Source of the DNA: Bacteroidales bacterium UBA3663
Lineage (GTDB): Bacteria; Bacteroidota; Bacteroidia; Bacteroidales; UBA3663
Direction: 5' to 3'
NCBI GenBank assembly: GCA_002373755.1
Contig: DFJU01000035.1
Coordinates: forward strand, 1-7,250
DNA length: 7,250 bases
Below are positions 1 to 6,095 of the stretch, piece by piece; position 1 is the first letter of the stretch, and every line of letters begins with the position of its first letter. The notes under the pieces are model-generated. The model ran no database searches and was not told where the DNA came from. It worked only from the letters and a program-made list of their open reading frames with translations. The position numbers and the translations under genes are program-made.

Positions 1-131
1 CCACCCTGCTGGGGACGACCGTAGCCACCCTGCTGGGGACGACCGTAGCCACCCTGACGTGGCTGGAAACCGCCCTGACGTGGCTGATAGCCACCCTGTT
101 GCGGACGGTTGAAACCGCCCTGCTGCTGACG
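1..131 (-). repeat. Tandem repeats coding QPRQGGY/GRPQQGGY modules (second block)
   Basis: Units of 24 and 21 bases follow one another in frame. Bases 1-24 and 25-48 are identical 24-base copies (module GRPQQGGY). Farther right are diverged 21-base copies (module QPRQGGF/Y) and further 24-base copies. Unit lengths are multiples of three, so gain or loss of a unit would keep the frame. The array continues past the left edge. Confidence 0.85.
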
Positions 132-500
132 ATAGAAGCCGCTCTGAGGCTGCTGGCCCTCGTGTGCCTGCGTGTTCTGGGTGTTCTCTGCACCCTCATG
201 CGAGCTCTGAGCCTCACCATTCATTGCGTTCTGCTGTGGACGATAGTAGCCGCCACCCTGCTGATAGTGGTTGTTGTAGCCACCCTGCTGCGGACGACCA
301 TAACCGCCCTGACGTGGCTGGTAGCCACCCTGTTGTGGACGGCTGAAACCGCCCTGACGTGGCTGGTACGGACGCGAATAGCGCTCGTTGGCCGATGGAT
401 CGAAGTTGTGGGATTCGCTGATTCGTGGGCGACGTTTTGGCTGTGTTTCCTCACCCTCATTACGTGGGGTGCCAGCCTGTGGATTCTGATTTTCTTCCAT
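1..500 (-). CDS. N-terminal part of a Q/G/R/P-rich disordered protein, probably an RluB-type 23S rRNA pseudouridine synthase (partial)
   Basis: The reading frame opens at ATG 500-498 and stays open for 166 codons to the left edge, so the C-terminus is missing. Residues 1-40 are polar and charged, with a basic patch PKRRPR at 21-26. Residues 46-75 and 124-166 are built from two modules, QPRQGGY/F (7 residues) and xRPQQGGY/F (8 residues); between them lies an acidic/polar linker (about 91-120). No folded domain, signal peptide or membrane segment is visible. RGG/QGG-rich tracts like this usually bind RNA or are disordered. In Bacteroidales the gene after purB is often a pseudouridine synthase of the RluB/RsuA family carrying just such an extension; that identity is inferred from context and composition, because the catalytic domain is outside the window. 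It lies 35 bp downstream of purB on the same strand, so co-transcription is likely. The bases before the ATG are AT-rich with no Shine-Dalgarno. Another RNA-binding protein with the same kind of tail remains possible. Confidence 0.7.
   Translation of the reverse strand, partial: MEENQNPQAGTPRNEGEETQPKRRPRISESHNFDPSANERYSRPYQPRQGGFSRPQQGGYQPRQGGYGRPQQGGYNNHYQQGGGYYRPQQNAMNGEAQSSHEGAENTQNTQAHEGQQPQSGFYRQQQGGFNRPQQGGYQPRQGGFQPRQGGYGRPQQGGYGRPQQG
276..365 (-). repeat. In-frame repeats coding QPRQGGF/SRPQQGGY modules (first block)
   Basis: Four consecutive modules (QPRQGGF, SRPQQGGY, QPRQGGY, GRPQQGGY; residues 46-75) alternate the same 21- and 24-base units as the left-edge block. Copies differ at third positions and at the residue before RP, so this block is older or less homogenised than the perfect pair at 1-48. 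Confidence 0.75.
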
Positions 501-535
501 AATAATCAAACAGTTGTTAGTAAAACAAAAAATTA

Positions 536-1885
536 TTAAATACCAGTATAATTGTTAGGAGCAAGTGCATGCAACTCTGCTTTCACCGACTCCGAAACGT
601 TTAATGTATCGATAAATTGTGAAATTGTTTCCTGGTTCATGCCCGTATTGACTCGGGTCAAAGCCTTGAGAGTCTCGTATGGCTTCGGATAGCCCTCGCG
701 ACGCAGGATGGTCTGGATGCCCTCGGCCACAACAGCCCAAGCATTGTCCAGATCGCGCTGGATGGCCTTCTCGTTCAAAAGGAGCTTGCGCAGACCCTTC
801 AATGTGCTGGCCAACGCGATGAGCATGTGACCCATCGGCACGCCGACGTTGCGCAATACGGTCGAATCGGTCAGATCACGTTGCAGACGGCTTACCGGCA
901 ACTTAACGGCCAGATGCTCCAGAATGGCATTGGCAATGCCGAGGTTGCCTTCCGAGTTCTCGTAGTCAATCGGGTTGACCTTGTGCGGCATGGCCGACGA
1001 ACCGACCTCACCGGCCTTGATCTGCTGCTTGAAGTATTCCATCGAAATGTACTGCCAGAAGTCCTTGTCAACATCGAGCAGGATTACGTTGATGCGGCGC
1101 AATGCGTCGAACAAGGCGGCCAAATTGTCGTAATTTGAAATCTGGGTGGTCCACTCTTCGCGCTCAATGCCCAGCTTCTCGCTCAGGAACTTGTTGCCGA
1201 AAGCACGCCAATCACGGTCAGGATATGCGATGTGGTGGGCATTGAAATTGCCCGTAGCTCCGCCGAACTTGCCGGAAAATGGGACTTTCTTCAAAAGTTC
1301 GAGCTGCTGGCGCAGACGATAGACGAAGACCATCACCTCCTTGCCCAAGCGTGTGGGCGATGCCGGCTGACCATGTGTGCGGGCAAGCATCGGGATGTCC
1401 TTCCAGTCGTCGGCATATTGAGCCAGCTGGTCGATAACCTCCTGCAATGCAGGGATATAGACCTCGTTGACGCACTCTTTGATGGACATCGGCACCGAAG
1501 TGTTGTTGATGTCCTGGCTGGTCAAACCGAAATGAATGAATTCCTTGTACTGCTCCAAACCGAGCTTGTCGAACTCCTCTTTCAACAGATATTCGACAGC
1601 CTTGACGTCATGGTTGGTCACCTTCTCGATGTCCTTGACGCGCTGAGCCTCGTCGGTCGAGAAATTCTGGTAAATGGCACGAAGTTTTGGGAACACGCTG
1701 CTCGGCACTCCTACGAGCTGAGGCAACGGCAATTCACACAATGCTATGAAATACTCCACCTCCACGCGCACACGATACTTGATCAGTGCATATTCAGAAA
1801 AATAGTTGCTTAACACTTCTGTCTTACTGTGGTAACGGCCATCAATCGGGCTTACGGCAGTCAAAGGGCTAAATACAAATTCCAT
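536..1885 (-). CDS. purB: Adenylosuccinate lyase
   Basis: This 449-residue enzyme cleaves SAICAR to AICAR plus fumarate and adenylosuccinate to AMP plus fumarate, two steps of purine synthesis in the cytoplasm. The fumarase/aspartase superfamily signature is intact at residues 295-305 (GSSAMPHKVNP), on the mobile loop holding the catalytic serine (S296 or S297 by analogy with S295 of E. coli PurB). The other catalytic residue is H171 in ARTHGQP. TSQDINNTS (122-130) is the conserved substrate-binding stretch, and QRDLTDSTVLRN (335-346) matches the long E. coli-type PurB. Length is close to the E. coli enzyme (456 residues) and no key residue is missing. The start at 1885 is preferred because VSPIDGRY (11-18), typical of the PurB N-terminus, follows at once and the upstream bases are AT-rich non-coding. 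It is probably the first gene of a unit with the repeat-rich gene at 1-500. Confidence 0.97.
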   Translation of the reverse strand: MEFVFSPLTAVSPIDGRYHSKTEVLSNYFSEYALIKYRVRVEVEYFIALCELPLPQLVGVPSSVFPKLRAIYQNFSTDEAQRVKDIEKVTNHDVKAVEYLLKEEFDKLGLEQYKEFIHFGLTSQDINNTSVPMSIKECVNEVYIPALQEVIDQLAQYADDWKDIPMLARTHGQPASPTRLGKEVMVFVYRLRQQLELLKKVPFSGKFGGATGNFNAHHIAYPDRDWRAFGNKFLSEKLGIEREEWTTQISNYDNLAALFDALRRINVILLDVDKDFWQYISMEYFKQQIKAGEVGSSAMPHKVNPIDYENSEGNLGIANAILEHLAVKLPVSRLQRDLTDSTVLRNVGVPMGHMLIALASTLKGLRKLLLNEKAIQRDLDNAWAVVAEGIQTILRREGYPKPYETLKALTRVNTGMNQETISQFIDTLNVSESVKAELHALAPNNYTGI

Positions 1886-1964
1886 CAGAATATCTTTTAA
1901 TTTTATTAATGTTTTTTTCTAAAAAATTTATTCTCTTGCTTATAAGTTCTCTTGTTTAAATTGA

Positions 1965-1986
1965 TGTTCAAAAGACATTTTGAACA
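1965..1986. promoter_or_regulatory. Perfect 9-bp inverted repeat upstream of purB
   Basis: TGTTCAAAA (1965-1973) and TTTTGAACA (1978-1986) are exact reverse complements around a 4-base centre. The element ends 79 bases before the purB start codon. It could be an operator for a dimeric regulator or a hairpin in the purB leader. On the plus strand it is followed by AATTTTTT, so it also looks like a weak plus-strand terminator, but no plus-strand gene lies upstream. The structure is seen directly; its role is unknown. Confidence 0.5.
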
Positions 1987-2157
1987 ATTTTTTCCGGTTG
2001 CAGGGATGCAGATTTGGTTTTGGTCTTGGCCAATGTTGTTGTCTGATTTTCCCGTTCTGGCAGATGCTCAAAGTTATCTGGCTCCGAACAACGGTCGATT
2101 TCCGTCTTCACACATCTTCTCCTGACTGACATTCGGACTACCTTGTGGCGATGTCAT
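1968..2157 (-). other. Short coding-like frames overlapping the stop of the barrel gene; function unknown
   Basis: An ATG at 2157-2155 overlaps the TGA stop (2156-2154) of the gene before it, the ATGA arrangement used in translational coupling. It opens a 27-codon frame ending at TAA 2076-2074. The alternative frame, in register with the barrel gene beyond its stop, is open from ATG 2132 to TGA 1970-1968 (54 codons). Its product would be rich in E, K, T and Q, containing PDNFEHLPEREN. Base composition across this stretch resembles the coding regions more than the AT-rich bases 1886-1960. Possible readings are a small coupled gene, a frame-broken remnant of a roughly 60-residue gene, or chance. 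I recognise no family. Confidence 0.2.
2069..2076 (-). promoter_or_regulatory. Candidate -7 promoter element (TAACTTTG) upstream of purB
   Basis: Read on the minus strand, the word fits the Bacteroidetes -7 consensus TAnnTTTG exactly. It would give purB a leader of about 180 bases containing the inverted repeat at 1965-1986. No convincing -33 TTG sits at the usual distance, and the word overlaps the short coding-like frames, so it may be chance. Confidence 0.25.
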
Positions 2158-2837
2158 TTCTTCCAAAGTCGATAGCCAATGTTCACACATATGGCATTTT
2201 GCTTCGTGTAGCTGTCGTCGGCGACAATTTCAAACAGACCCGGCTGATATGTGCAGCTGACCGCTACGCGATTGCAATCGAAACCGATGCCGACCTGTGG
2301 ACCAAGATTCCAGTTCCTGATGCCCGACGGACTGCTGAAGAACTTGTCGATGTAGATGCCGCCATTCAACGAAAGCCTCATCTTCTTCGCCAAATTGAAG
2401 AAATAACGGGCCTGGCACTGCAATTCCACGCTTTGCACCGTAACCTCGTCTGTTTCCTCGTCACGCAAGATTTTACCGATTCCAAGGCCGTTGTCGTAGT
2501 AATACAGGTGGTCACCGCCTTTGCGCATATAGTAGGCACCTGTCTGCAAACCCCACTTTTTGTTGAACGCCTGATCCCAGATGAAACCGAGATCGAAACT
2601 GTTGTCGGTGTTGCCCCAGCGCTCGCTCTTTCCATAATACTCCGTGTCGAGTCCGATGGCATTGTTGCTCATCCAGCTATGGACATATCCGGCTGTGAAT
2701 GTGAAAGTTGACCCGCAGAAATAATATTGCTCGCGGGCTTCGCGTCGAGCCTGCTCTTTTTTTGTGAACTTTTGGGCAAACAGAGAAGAACCAAATGCCG
2801 TCGCAAACAACAATATCAATATAGTTCTCTTTTTCAT
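2154..2837 (-). CDS. Secreted outer-membrane beta-barrel-like protein
   Basis: The 227-residue product has a clear signal peptide: basic MKKR, hydrophobic core at about 5-16, and likely cleavage after A21 in LFAQ. A short charged segment (23-37, KFTKKEQARREAREQ) precedes the body. From about 43 onward there are alternating polar/aromatic strands with glycine turns, such as STFTFTAGYVHSW, WGLQTGAYYM, ARYFFNLAKKMRLSLNGGIYI, VAVSCTYQPGLFEIV and ICVNIGYRLW. An aromatic-rich last strand ending near the C-terminus is typical of small Bacteroidetes barrels of the porin-like/PorT-like type. The mature protein has four cysteines (C41, C141, C188, C195). The exact family and ligand are not recognised. 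The gene stands alone: a hairpin separates it from the small membrane gene upstream, and a 268-bp spacer separates it from purB. A small soluble secreted beta protein is the main alternative. Confidence 0.75.
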   Translation of the reverse strand: MKKRTILILLFATAFGSSLFAQKFTKKEQARREAREQYYFCGSTFTFTAGYVHSWMSNNAIGLDTEYYGKSERWGNTDNSFDLGFIWDQAFNKKWGLQTGAYYMRKGGDHLYYYDNGLGIGKILRDEETDEVTVQSVELQCQARYFFNLAKKMRLSLNGGIYIDKFFSSPSGIRNWNLGPQVGIGFDCNRVAVSCTYQPGLFEIVADDSYTKQNAICVNIGYRLWKK

Positions 2838-2957
2838 TATTCAGTTATCATAGGTTCCTTCCGGCCTTCTTTCCTGTTTTGGCCTCAAAAGCATTTGGAA
2901 GGGCAACTTACATGTTTGTATTCGTTAGTCGCGACCTTATTTCGCCGCAATGAGATA

Positions 2958-3001
2958 AATCGGGGGAAAACTCTGCTATCCATCAGCAGAGCCCCCTGAT
3001 T
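2958..3001 (-). terminator. Bulged hairpin after the small membrane-protein gene, likely terminator
   Basis: CTCTGCT (2971-2977) pairs with AGCAGAG (2985-2991) around a 7-base loop. GGGGG (2962-2966) pairs with CCCCC (2992-2996), leaving a 4-base AAAA bulge at 2967-2970. AATC (2958-2961) can further pair with GATT (2998-3001). It begins about 30 bases past the stop of the gene ending at 3031. The tract after it is only moderately U-rich on either strand (GAUUUAUC on minus, GAUUGUUUUG on plus), so its direction is uncertain. Confidence 0.55.
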
Positions 3002-3030
3002 GTTTTGTATATCTGAATCGGCTTCAGAAT

Positions 3031-3225
3031 TTACTTGCCGCCGATCTTGTCTGCACTTTTTCCTCCCAAGACGCACAATACGACGCCAAGAATGATTGCT
3101 ACAGCACAACCGATCAGAACCCAGTTGTAAGTGGCCTTCTCAATATCGGAAGTGAAAGAAACGTACAAGGCAATTACAGTCAACAAGATGAGGATTACTC
3201 CTCCGTAAAGTTTCAAAAATCTCAT
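3031..3225 (-). CDS. Small protein with two membrane segments, unknown function
   Basis: This 64-residue product is almost entirely two hydrophobic helices, about residues 8-24 (GGVILILLTVIALYVSF) and 33-54 (YNWVLIGCAVAI onward). A short polar turn (SFTSDIEKAT) separates them, and the basic tail is KSADKIGGK. MRFLK at the start and lysines at the end suggest both termini are cytoplasmic by the positive-inside rule. Similar short two-helix proteins of unknown role are common in Bacteroidales. I assign no function. The start is the only ATG before the first helix and sits after an AT-rich leader. A candidate promoter lies at 3281-3288 and a hairpin follows the stop, so it is probably its own transcription unit, divergent from the plsC-like gene. 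Confidence 0.7.
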   Translation of the reverse strand: MRFLKLYGGVILILLTVIALYVSFTSDIEKATYNWVLIGCAVAIILGVVLCVLGGKSADKIGGK

Positions 3226-3280
3226 AATGCGTATCTTTAAATTAGTGTTATTTTTGATATATTCGATTTAATTTTCTGCG

Positions 3281-3288
3281 CAAAGTAA
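3281..3288 (-). promoter_or_regulatory. Candidate -7 element (TTACTTTG) for the small membrane-protein gene
   Basis: On the minus strand this matches TAnnTTTG at seven of eight positions and is followed by C, as often seen in Bacteroidetes promoters. It lies 55 bases before the start codon at 3225. No clear -33 TTG is at the expected spacing. Confidence 0.35.
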
Positions 3289-3353
3289 CATAATTTTCTG
3301 TTATGTCGGCCCAATTCCATCTAAAAAACAAGATAATTTTTAGTTTTTTTCAA

Positions 3354-3361
3354 TATCTTCG
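3354..3361 (+). promoter_or_regulatory. Candidate -7 element (TATCTTCG) for the plsC-like gene
   Basis: Seven of eight positions match TAnnTTTG, and a T-run (3340-3350) precedes it. It lies about 50 bases before ATG 3411 and so fits the shorter start of the acyltransferase. A second seven-of-eight match (TATATTCG, 3258-3265) would instead serve a start at 3303. Confidence 0.25.
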
Positions 3362-3410
3362 CCGCCGAAACAACGAAAAACAACTTTTTTTCAGTTTAAT
3401 AGTAGTCCAA

Positions 3411-4151
3411 ATGGTCTTTTTTTACGCAATTTACGAGTTCGGCGTTATTCTGCCGCTTGCTTTGGCCGCCACCATCATCACGTCAATCATCACTGCCGTC
3501 GGATGTATGTGCGGGTTCGGCAAATTCATGGGTTATTGGCCTGGAGTCATGTGGTCGAAGTTCATCTGCGCCATCTGCCTCTGCCCCTACAAGGTCGTCG
3601 GTCGTGAAAAAATCGACAAGGACACATCCTACATTTTCGTCCCGAACCATCAGGGTGCATTCGACATCTTCCTGCTCTACGCGGGCCTGAACCACTCTTT
3701 CAGATGGATGTTGCGCAAGGGCATCCGCAAGATTCCGGCTGTCGGCTATGCGTGCGACAAGGCCGGCCACATCTGGGTCGACGAACGCGGTGCATCGGGC
3801 ATGATGCACACCGTGCGCCAGGCTTTGAAGACGTTGCAGGGCGGCACTTCAATCATCGTCTTTCCTGAAGGTACGCGCACGCTCGACGGACATCTGCACC
3901 GCTTCAAGAAGGGAGCTTTCACATTGGCCGCAATGCTTCGGATGCCTGTCGTACCGATCACCATCGAAGGCCCTTACCATGTGATGAAGAAGGGGTCGTT
4001 CCTCATTCGTCCGCATCGCATGAAAATCACCATCCACGACCCGTTGCCGGCCGTCACCCGCGAAGAGGGGAACGATGCTGGAGTGGAACGTCTGTTGCAC
4101 ACGTCACAACGTGTCATTGCAGAAAGCCTCAATGAACCAGTACAGCAGTAA
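3411..4151 (+). CDS. plsC: 1-acyl-sn-glycerol-3-phosphate acyltransferase (PlsC family)
   Basis: Enzymes of this family transfer an acyl chain to lysophosphatidic acid, making phosphatidic acid at the inner face of the cytoplasmic membrane. From the start chosen here the protein has 246 residues. A hydrophobic N-terminal segment (about 10-32) anchors it. The catalytic HX4D motif is NHQGAFD (H80, D85), the glycerol-phosphate-binding motif is FPEGTRT (151-157), and VVPITIEG (180-187) fits the fourth acyltransferase motif. The frame is open back to an ATG at 3303, which would add 36 residues. I prefer 3411 because the extra segment is AT-rich, K/N/F-rich and contains a promoter-like word, and because family members begin about this close to the first hydrophobic helix. 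Its 3' end overlaps the phosphatase-like gene by 20 bp, so the two are probably co-translated. Substrate choice within the family cannot be read from sequence. Confidence 0.88.
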   Translation: MVFFYAIYEFGVILPLALAATIITSIITAVGCMCGFGKFMGYWPGVMWSKFICAICLCPYKVVGREKIDKDTSYIFVPNHQGAFDIFLLYAGLNHSFRWMLRKGIRKIPAVGYACDKAGHIWVDERGASGMMHTVRQALKTLQGGTSIIVFPEGTRTLDGHLHRFKKGAFTLAAMLRMPVVPITIEGPYHVMKKGSFLIRPHRMKITIHDPLPAVTREEGNDAGVERLLHTSQRVIAESLNEPVQQ

Positions 4152-4929
4152 GCCGAAAGGCAATCCAGCGTTGATGGAAGACACTTACGTTCTGACTTCC
4201 AACTATATAGCCGTTTTCGATGGAGCCACACCGAAAACGGTTTTCCGTTTTCCAGACGGGCGCACTCCCGGACAAATCGTAGCGCAGACATTGGCCGACG
4301 TCGTCAAAAAATTGCCCGACGATTGCACGGCACGTCGCGCGGCCGACATTATGAGCGATGCCGTTGCCGATGCTCTCCAAGGCCATAGCGGCGAGGCAAG
4401 CGGCATGATTTTCAACAGATTGCGCAAAGAAATATGGAGCATCGGCGATTGCCAGTTTGCCCTGTTGAACGCCGACGGAAGCATCGAACGCCACCACACC
4501 GAAAAACTGATTGACCGACAACTCTCCGACTGGCGCGCGTCGATCGTGCACAGCTACCTGAGCCGAGGTCTGATGACTCCAGACGAAATCATGGCCGACG
4601 ACCCTGGACGACGCATCATCCAGCCGTTCATCACGCGCCAGACCATCTATCAGAACCGAATCGGCGAATTGGGCTTCGGTGTGTTCGACGGCCGGCACAT
4701 TCCGGACGAATTCATCGAAATATATCCTGTCGGAAGTCGCGTAGCGGAGGTTATTCTGGCATCCGACGGCTACCCTATCATCCATCGCACCCTCGAAGAA
4801 ACAGAAGCCGCCCTGCAACAATTGCTACAGGACGACCCTCTTTGTATCGGCGCGCTACGTGGCACAAAAGGCATAAAACAAGGCCATTCGGCTCACGACG
4901 ACCGCACGTATGTGAAATTTTCGCTTTAG
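4132..4929 (+). CDS. PPM/PP2C-like serine/threonine phosphatase family protein
   Basis: The 265-residue protein carries the PP2C motifs in the right order. MED (15-17) corresponds to the RxxMED metal site but lacks the arginine. VFDGAT (28-33) replaces VFDGHGG. SIGDCQF (103-109) matches the GD(S/C) strand. LASDGY (209-214) is the SDG motif, and HDDRTYVKF (255-263) is the C-terminal DN/DD metal motif. The expected metal ligands (E16/D17, D30, D212, D256 or D257) are present, so activity is plausible, but the shortened second motif and lost arginine mark it as a divergent branch. There is no signal peptide or membrane segment, so it is probably cytoplasmic. ATG 4132 is chosen because it keeps the MED motif with a normal N-terminal lead; the earlier in-frame ATG at 4075 lies deep in plsC, and ATG 4174 would begin at the motif itself. 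Its target is unknown; coupling to plsC hints at, but does not prove, a link to lipid or envelope metabolism. Confidence 0.72.
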   Translation: MNQYSSKPKGNPALMEDTYVLTSNYIAVFDGATPKTVFRFPDGRTPGQIVAQTLADVVKKLPDDCTARRAADIMSDAVADALQGHSGEASGMIFNRLRKEIWSIGDCQFALLNADGSIERHHTEKLIDRQLSDWRASIVHSYLSRGLMTPDEIMADDPGRRIIQPFITRQTIYQNRIGELGFGVFDGRHIPDEFIEIYPVGSRVAEVILASDGYPIIHRTLEETEAALQQLLQDDPLCIGALRGTKGIKQGHSAHDDRTYVKFSL

Positions 4930-5942
4930 AATTCAACCAGGATGCGGAACACCTGACCAGGATTTGCGGCCCATTTCTCCATCGTCTGCTGTGCGTCTTC
5001 CGGCTTGATGATGCCCGAAATGAACGGCTCCATCGGGATATTGGTGTTCTGCATGAATCGCTGAACGGCACGGAAATCGTTGGGCATAGCGTTGCGTGAA
5101 CCACGGATGTCGAGCTCTTTCTGAACGAAATATTTGGTCTGGAACGAGACTTCATTCTTGCTATATCCGATGCAGACTACGCGACCCGTAAAGCCGACTG
5201 CATCGATAGCCGTCTGATACGTAATCGGCGAACCAACAGCCTCGATGACGACATCTGCACCCATTCCGTCTGTGATTTCGTTGATGCGCTCGACGACGTT
5301 TTCCGTCTTTGAGTTGATGCCATAGGCAGCACCGCAACTCTTGGCCAATGCCAACTTCTCTTCCGACAGATCGCAAGCTACAACCACGGCGCCACGCTGA
5401 ACGGCACGTACAATGGCTCCAAGACCGACCATTCCACAACCGAACACAAGCACGGTGTCAATGTCGGTGACTTGTCCACGATCGACGGCATGGAAGCCGA
5501 CTGACATCGGCTCAATCAACGCACAATCGCGCGCCGAAACGCCCTTAACTGGAATAATCTTCTGCCACGACAACGAGATGAATTCGCGCATCGCACCGTC
5601 GCGTTGCACGCCCAATGTCTCATTGTTCTTGCAAGCATTTACACGACCATTACGGCAAGAGGCACAATGGCCACAATTGGTGTACGGATTGACCGTCACG
5701 ACCTGTCCCACTTTCAATGTGTCTGGACAGCCCTCACCAATGGCCTCGATGACGGCTCCGATTTCATGTCCCGGGATGACATTTTCCTTTGCCATTGCAT
5801 TGCGTCCGAGGAAAGTGTTCAGGTCGCTACCGCAAAAGCCTACATACTTCAGTTTCAAAAGCACCTCTCCCGCCTTGACTTCGGGTTTGGCAAGTTCTAC
5901 AACCTTGATTGTCTGCAAGGCCGGAATCTGCAAAGCTTTCAT
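4926..5942 (-). CDS. Zinc-dependent medium-chain alcohol/sugar-acid dehydrogenase (LgoD/RspB-like)
   Basis: This 338-residue cytoplasmic MDR enzyme would oxidise a polyol or sugar acid with NAD+. The catalytic zinc site is C37, H59-E60 (GHE) and E144 (EP). The structural zinc site is complete: C90, C93, C96 and C104. The Rossmann motif GCGMVG (168-173) is followed by D191 at the end of the second strand, which favours NAD over NADP. The C-terminal GSRNAMPNDF (281-290) resembles the SRNAT-PEDF stretch of L-galactonate dehydrogenase LgoD and the RspB group, so a sugar acid such as L-galactonate or L-gulonate is a reasonable guess; sorbitol or threonine dehydrogenase activity cannot be excluded. 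The start at 5942 gives the usual MKAL beginning. No sugar-catabolism gene is beside it. Its TAA stop overlaps the TAG stop of the facing phosphatase gene. Confidence 0.88.
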   Translation of the reverse strand: MKALQIPALQTIKVVELAKPEVKAGEVLLKLKYVGFCGSDLNTFLGRNAMAKENVIPGHEIGAVIEAIGEGCPDTLKVGQVVTVNPYTNCGHCASCRNGRVNACKNNETLGVQRDGAMREFISLSWQKIIPVKGVSARDCALIEPMSVGFHAVDRGQVTDIDTVLVFGCGMVGLGAIVRAVQRGAVVVACDLSEEKLALAKSCGAAYGINSKTENVVERINEITDGMGADVVIEAVGSPITYQTAIDAVGFTGRVVCIGYSKNEVSFQTKYFVQKELDIRGSRNAMPNDFRAVQRFMQNTNIPMEPFISGIIKPEDAQQTMEKWAANPGQVFRILVEF

Positions 5943-5992
5943 AATTGATGATTAGTTTATTATTTTTATTGTTGTTTATTAATTTTCATTGA

Positions 5993-6000
5993 CAAAAATA
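5993..6000 (-). promoter_or_regulatory. -7 promoter element (TATTTTTG) of the dehydrogenase gene
   Basis: The minus-strand word is an exact TAnnTTTG match, 50 bases before the start codon at 5942, followed by an AT-rich leader. No clear -33 element was found. It lies in the 153-bp region shared with the divergent gene at 6096. Confidence 0.45.
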
Positions 6001-6064
6001 ACGTAATAATCGCCTCGATAGTATGCAGGTACAATAAAATTTATGTTTTTCACATTCCATTCAC

Positions 6065-6072
6065 TATCTTTG
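6065..6072 (+). promoter_or_regulatory. -7 promoter element (TATCTTTG) of the orphan secreted-protein gene
   Basis: This is an exact TAnnTTTG match followed by C, with a T-rich stretch (6044-6050) near the -33 position. Transcription would begin close to 6079, giving a leader of under 20 bases before ATG 6096. Confidence 0.6.
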
Positions 6073-6095
6073 CACCCAAGAAACTAAAATCCGAC

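Noticed and set aside
1..131. Possible CRISPR array
   Set aside because: Repeats are directly tandem, in frame, and have no unique spacers; they encode protein modules.
99..539. Plus-strand frame of 146 codons, hydrophobic and Leu/Trp-rich
   Set aside because: It is the antisense of the repeat-rich minus-strand gene; reverse-complemented Gln/Pro/Arg codons give Leu, Trp and Ala codons. Its apparent repeats and membrane segments are a by-product.
1232..1813. Plus-strand frame of 193 codons
   Set aside because: It lies wholly antisense to purB, whose protein is certain; no recognisable domain or start signal.
2145..2711. Plus-strand frame of 188 codons
   Set aside because: Antisense to the beta-barrel gene, which has a signal peptide and barrel-like strands; the plus-strand product looks like nothing known.
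3303..3410. N-terminal 36-residue extension of the acyltransferase
   Set aside because: The frame is open, but the segment is AT-rich, low in coding character and contains a promoter-like word; family members start near ATG 3411. Kept only as an alternative start.
4129..4821. Minus-strand frame of 230 codons
   Set aside because: Antisense to the PPM-like gene, whose motifs appear in the correct order; the long opposite frame follows from GC-rich third positions.
5413..5955. Plus-strand frames of 180 and 114 codons
   Set aside because: Both are antisense to the dehydrogenase, which has complete zinc and NAD sites.
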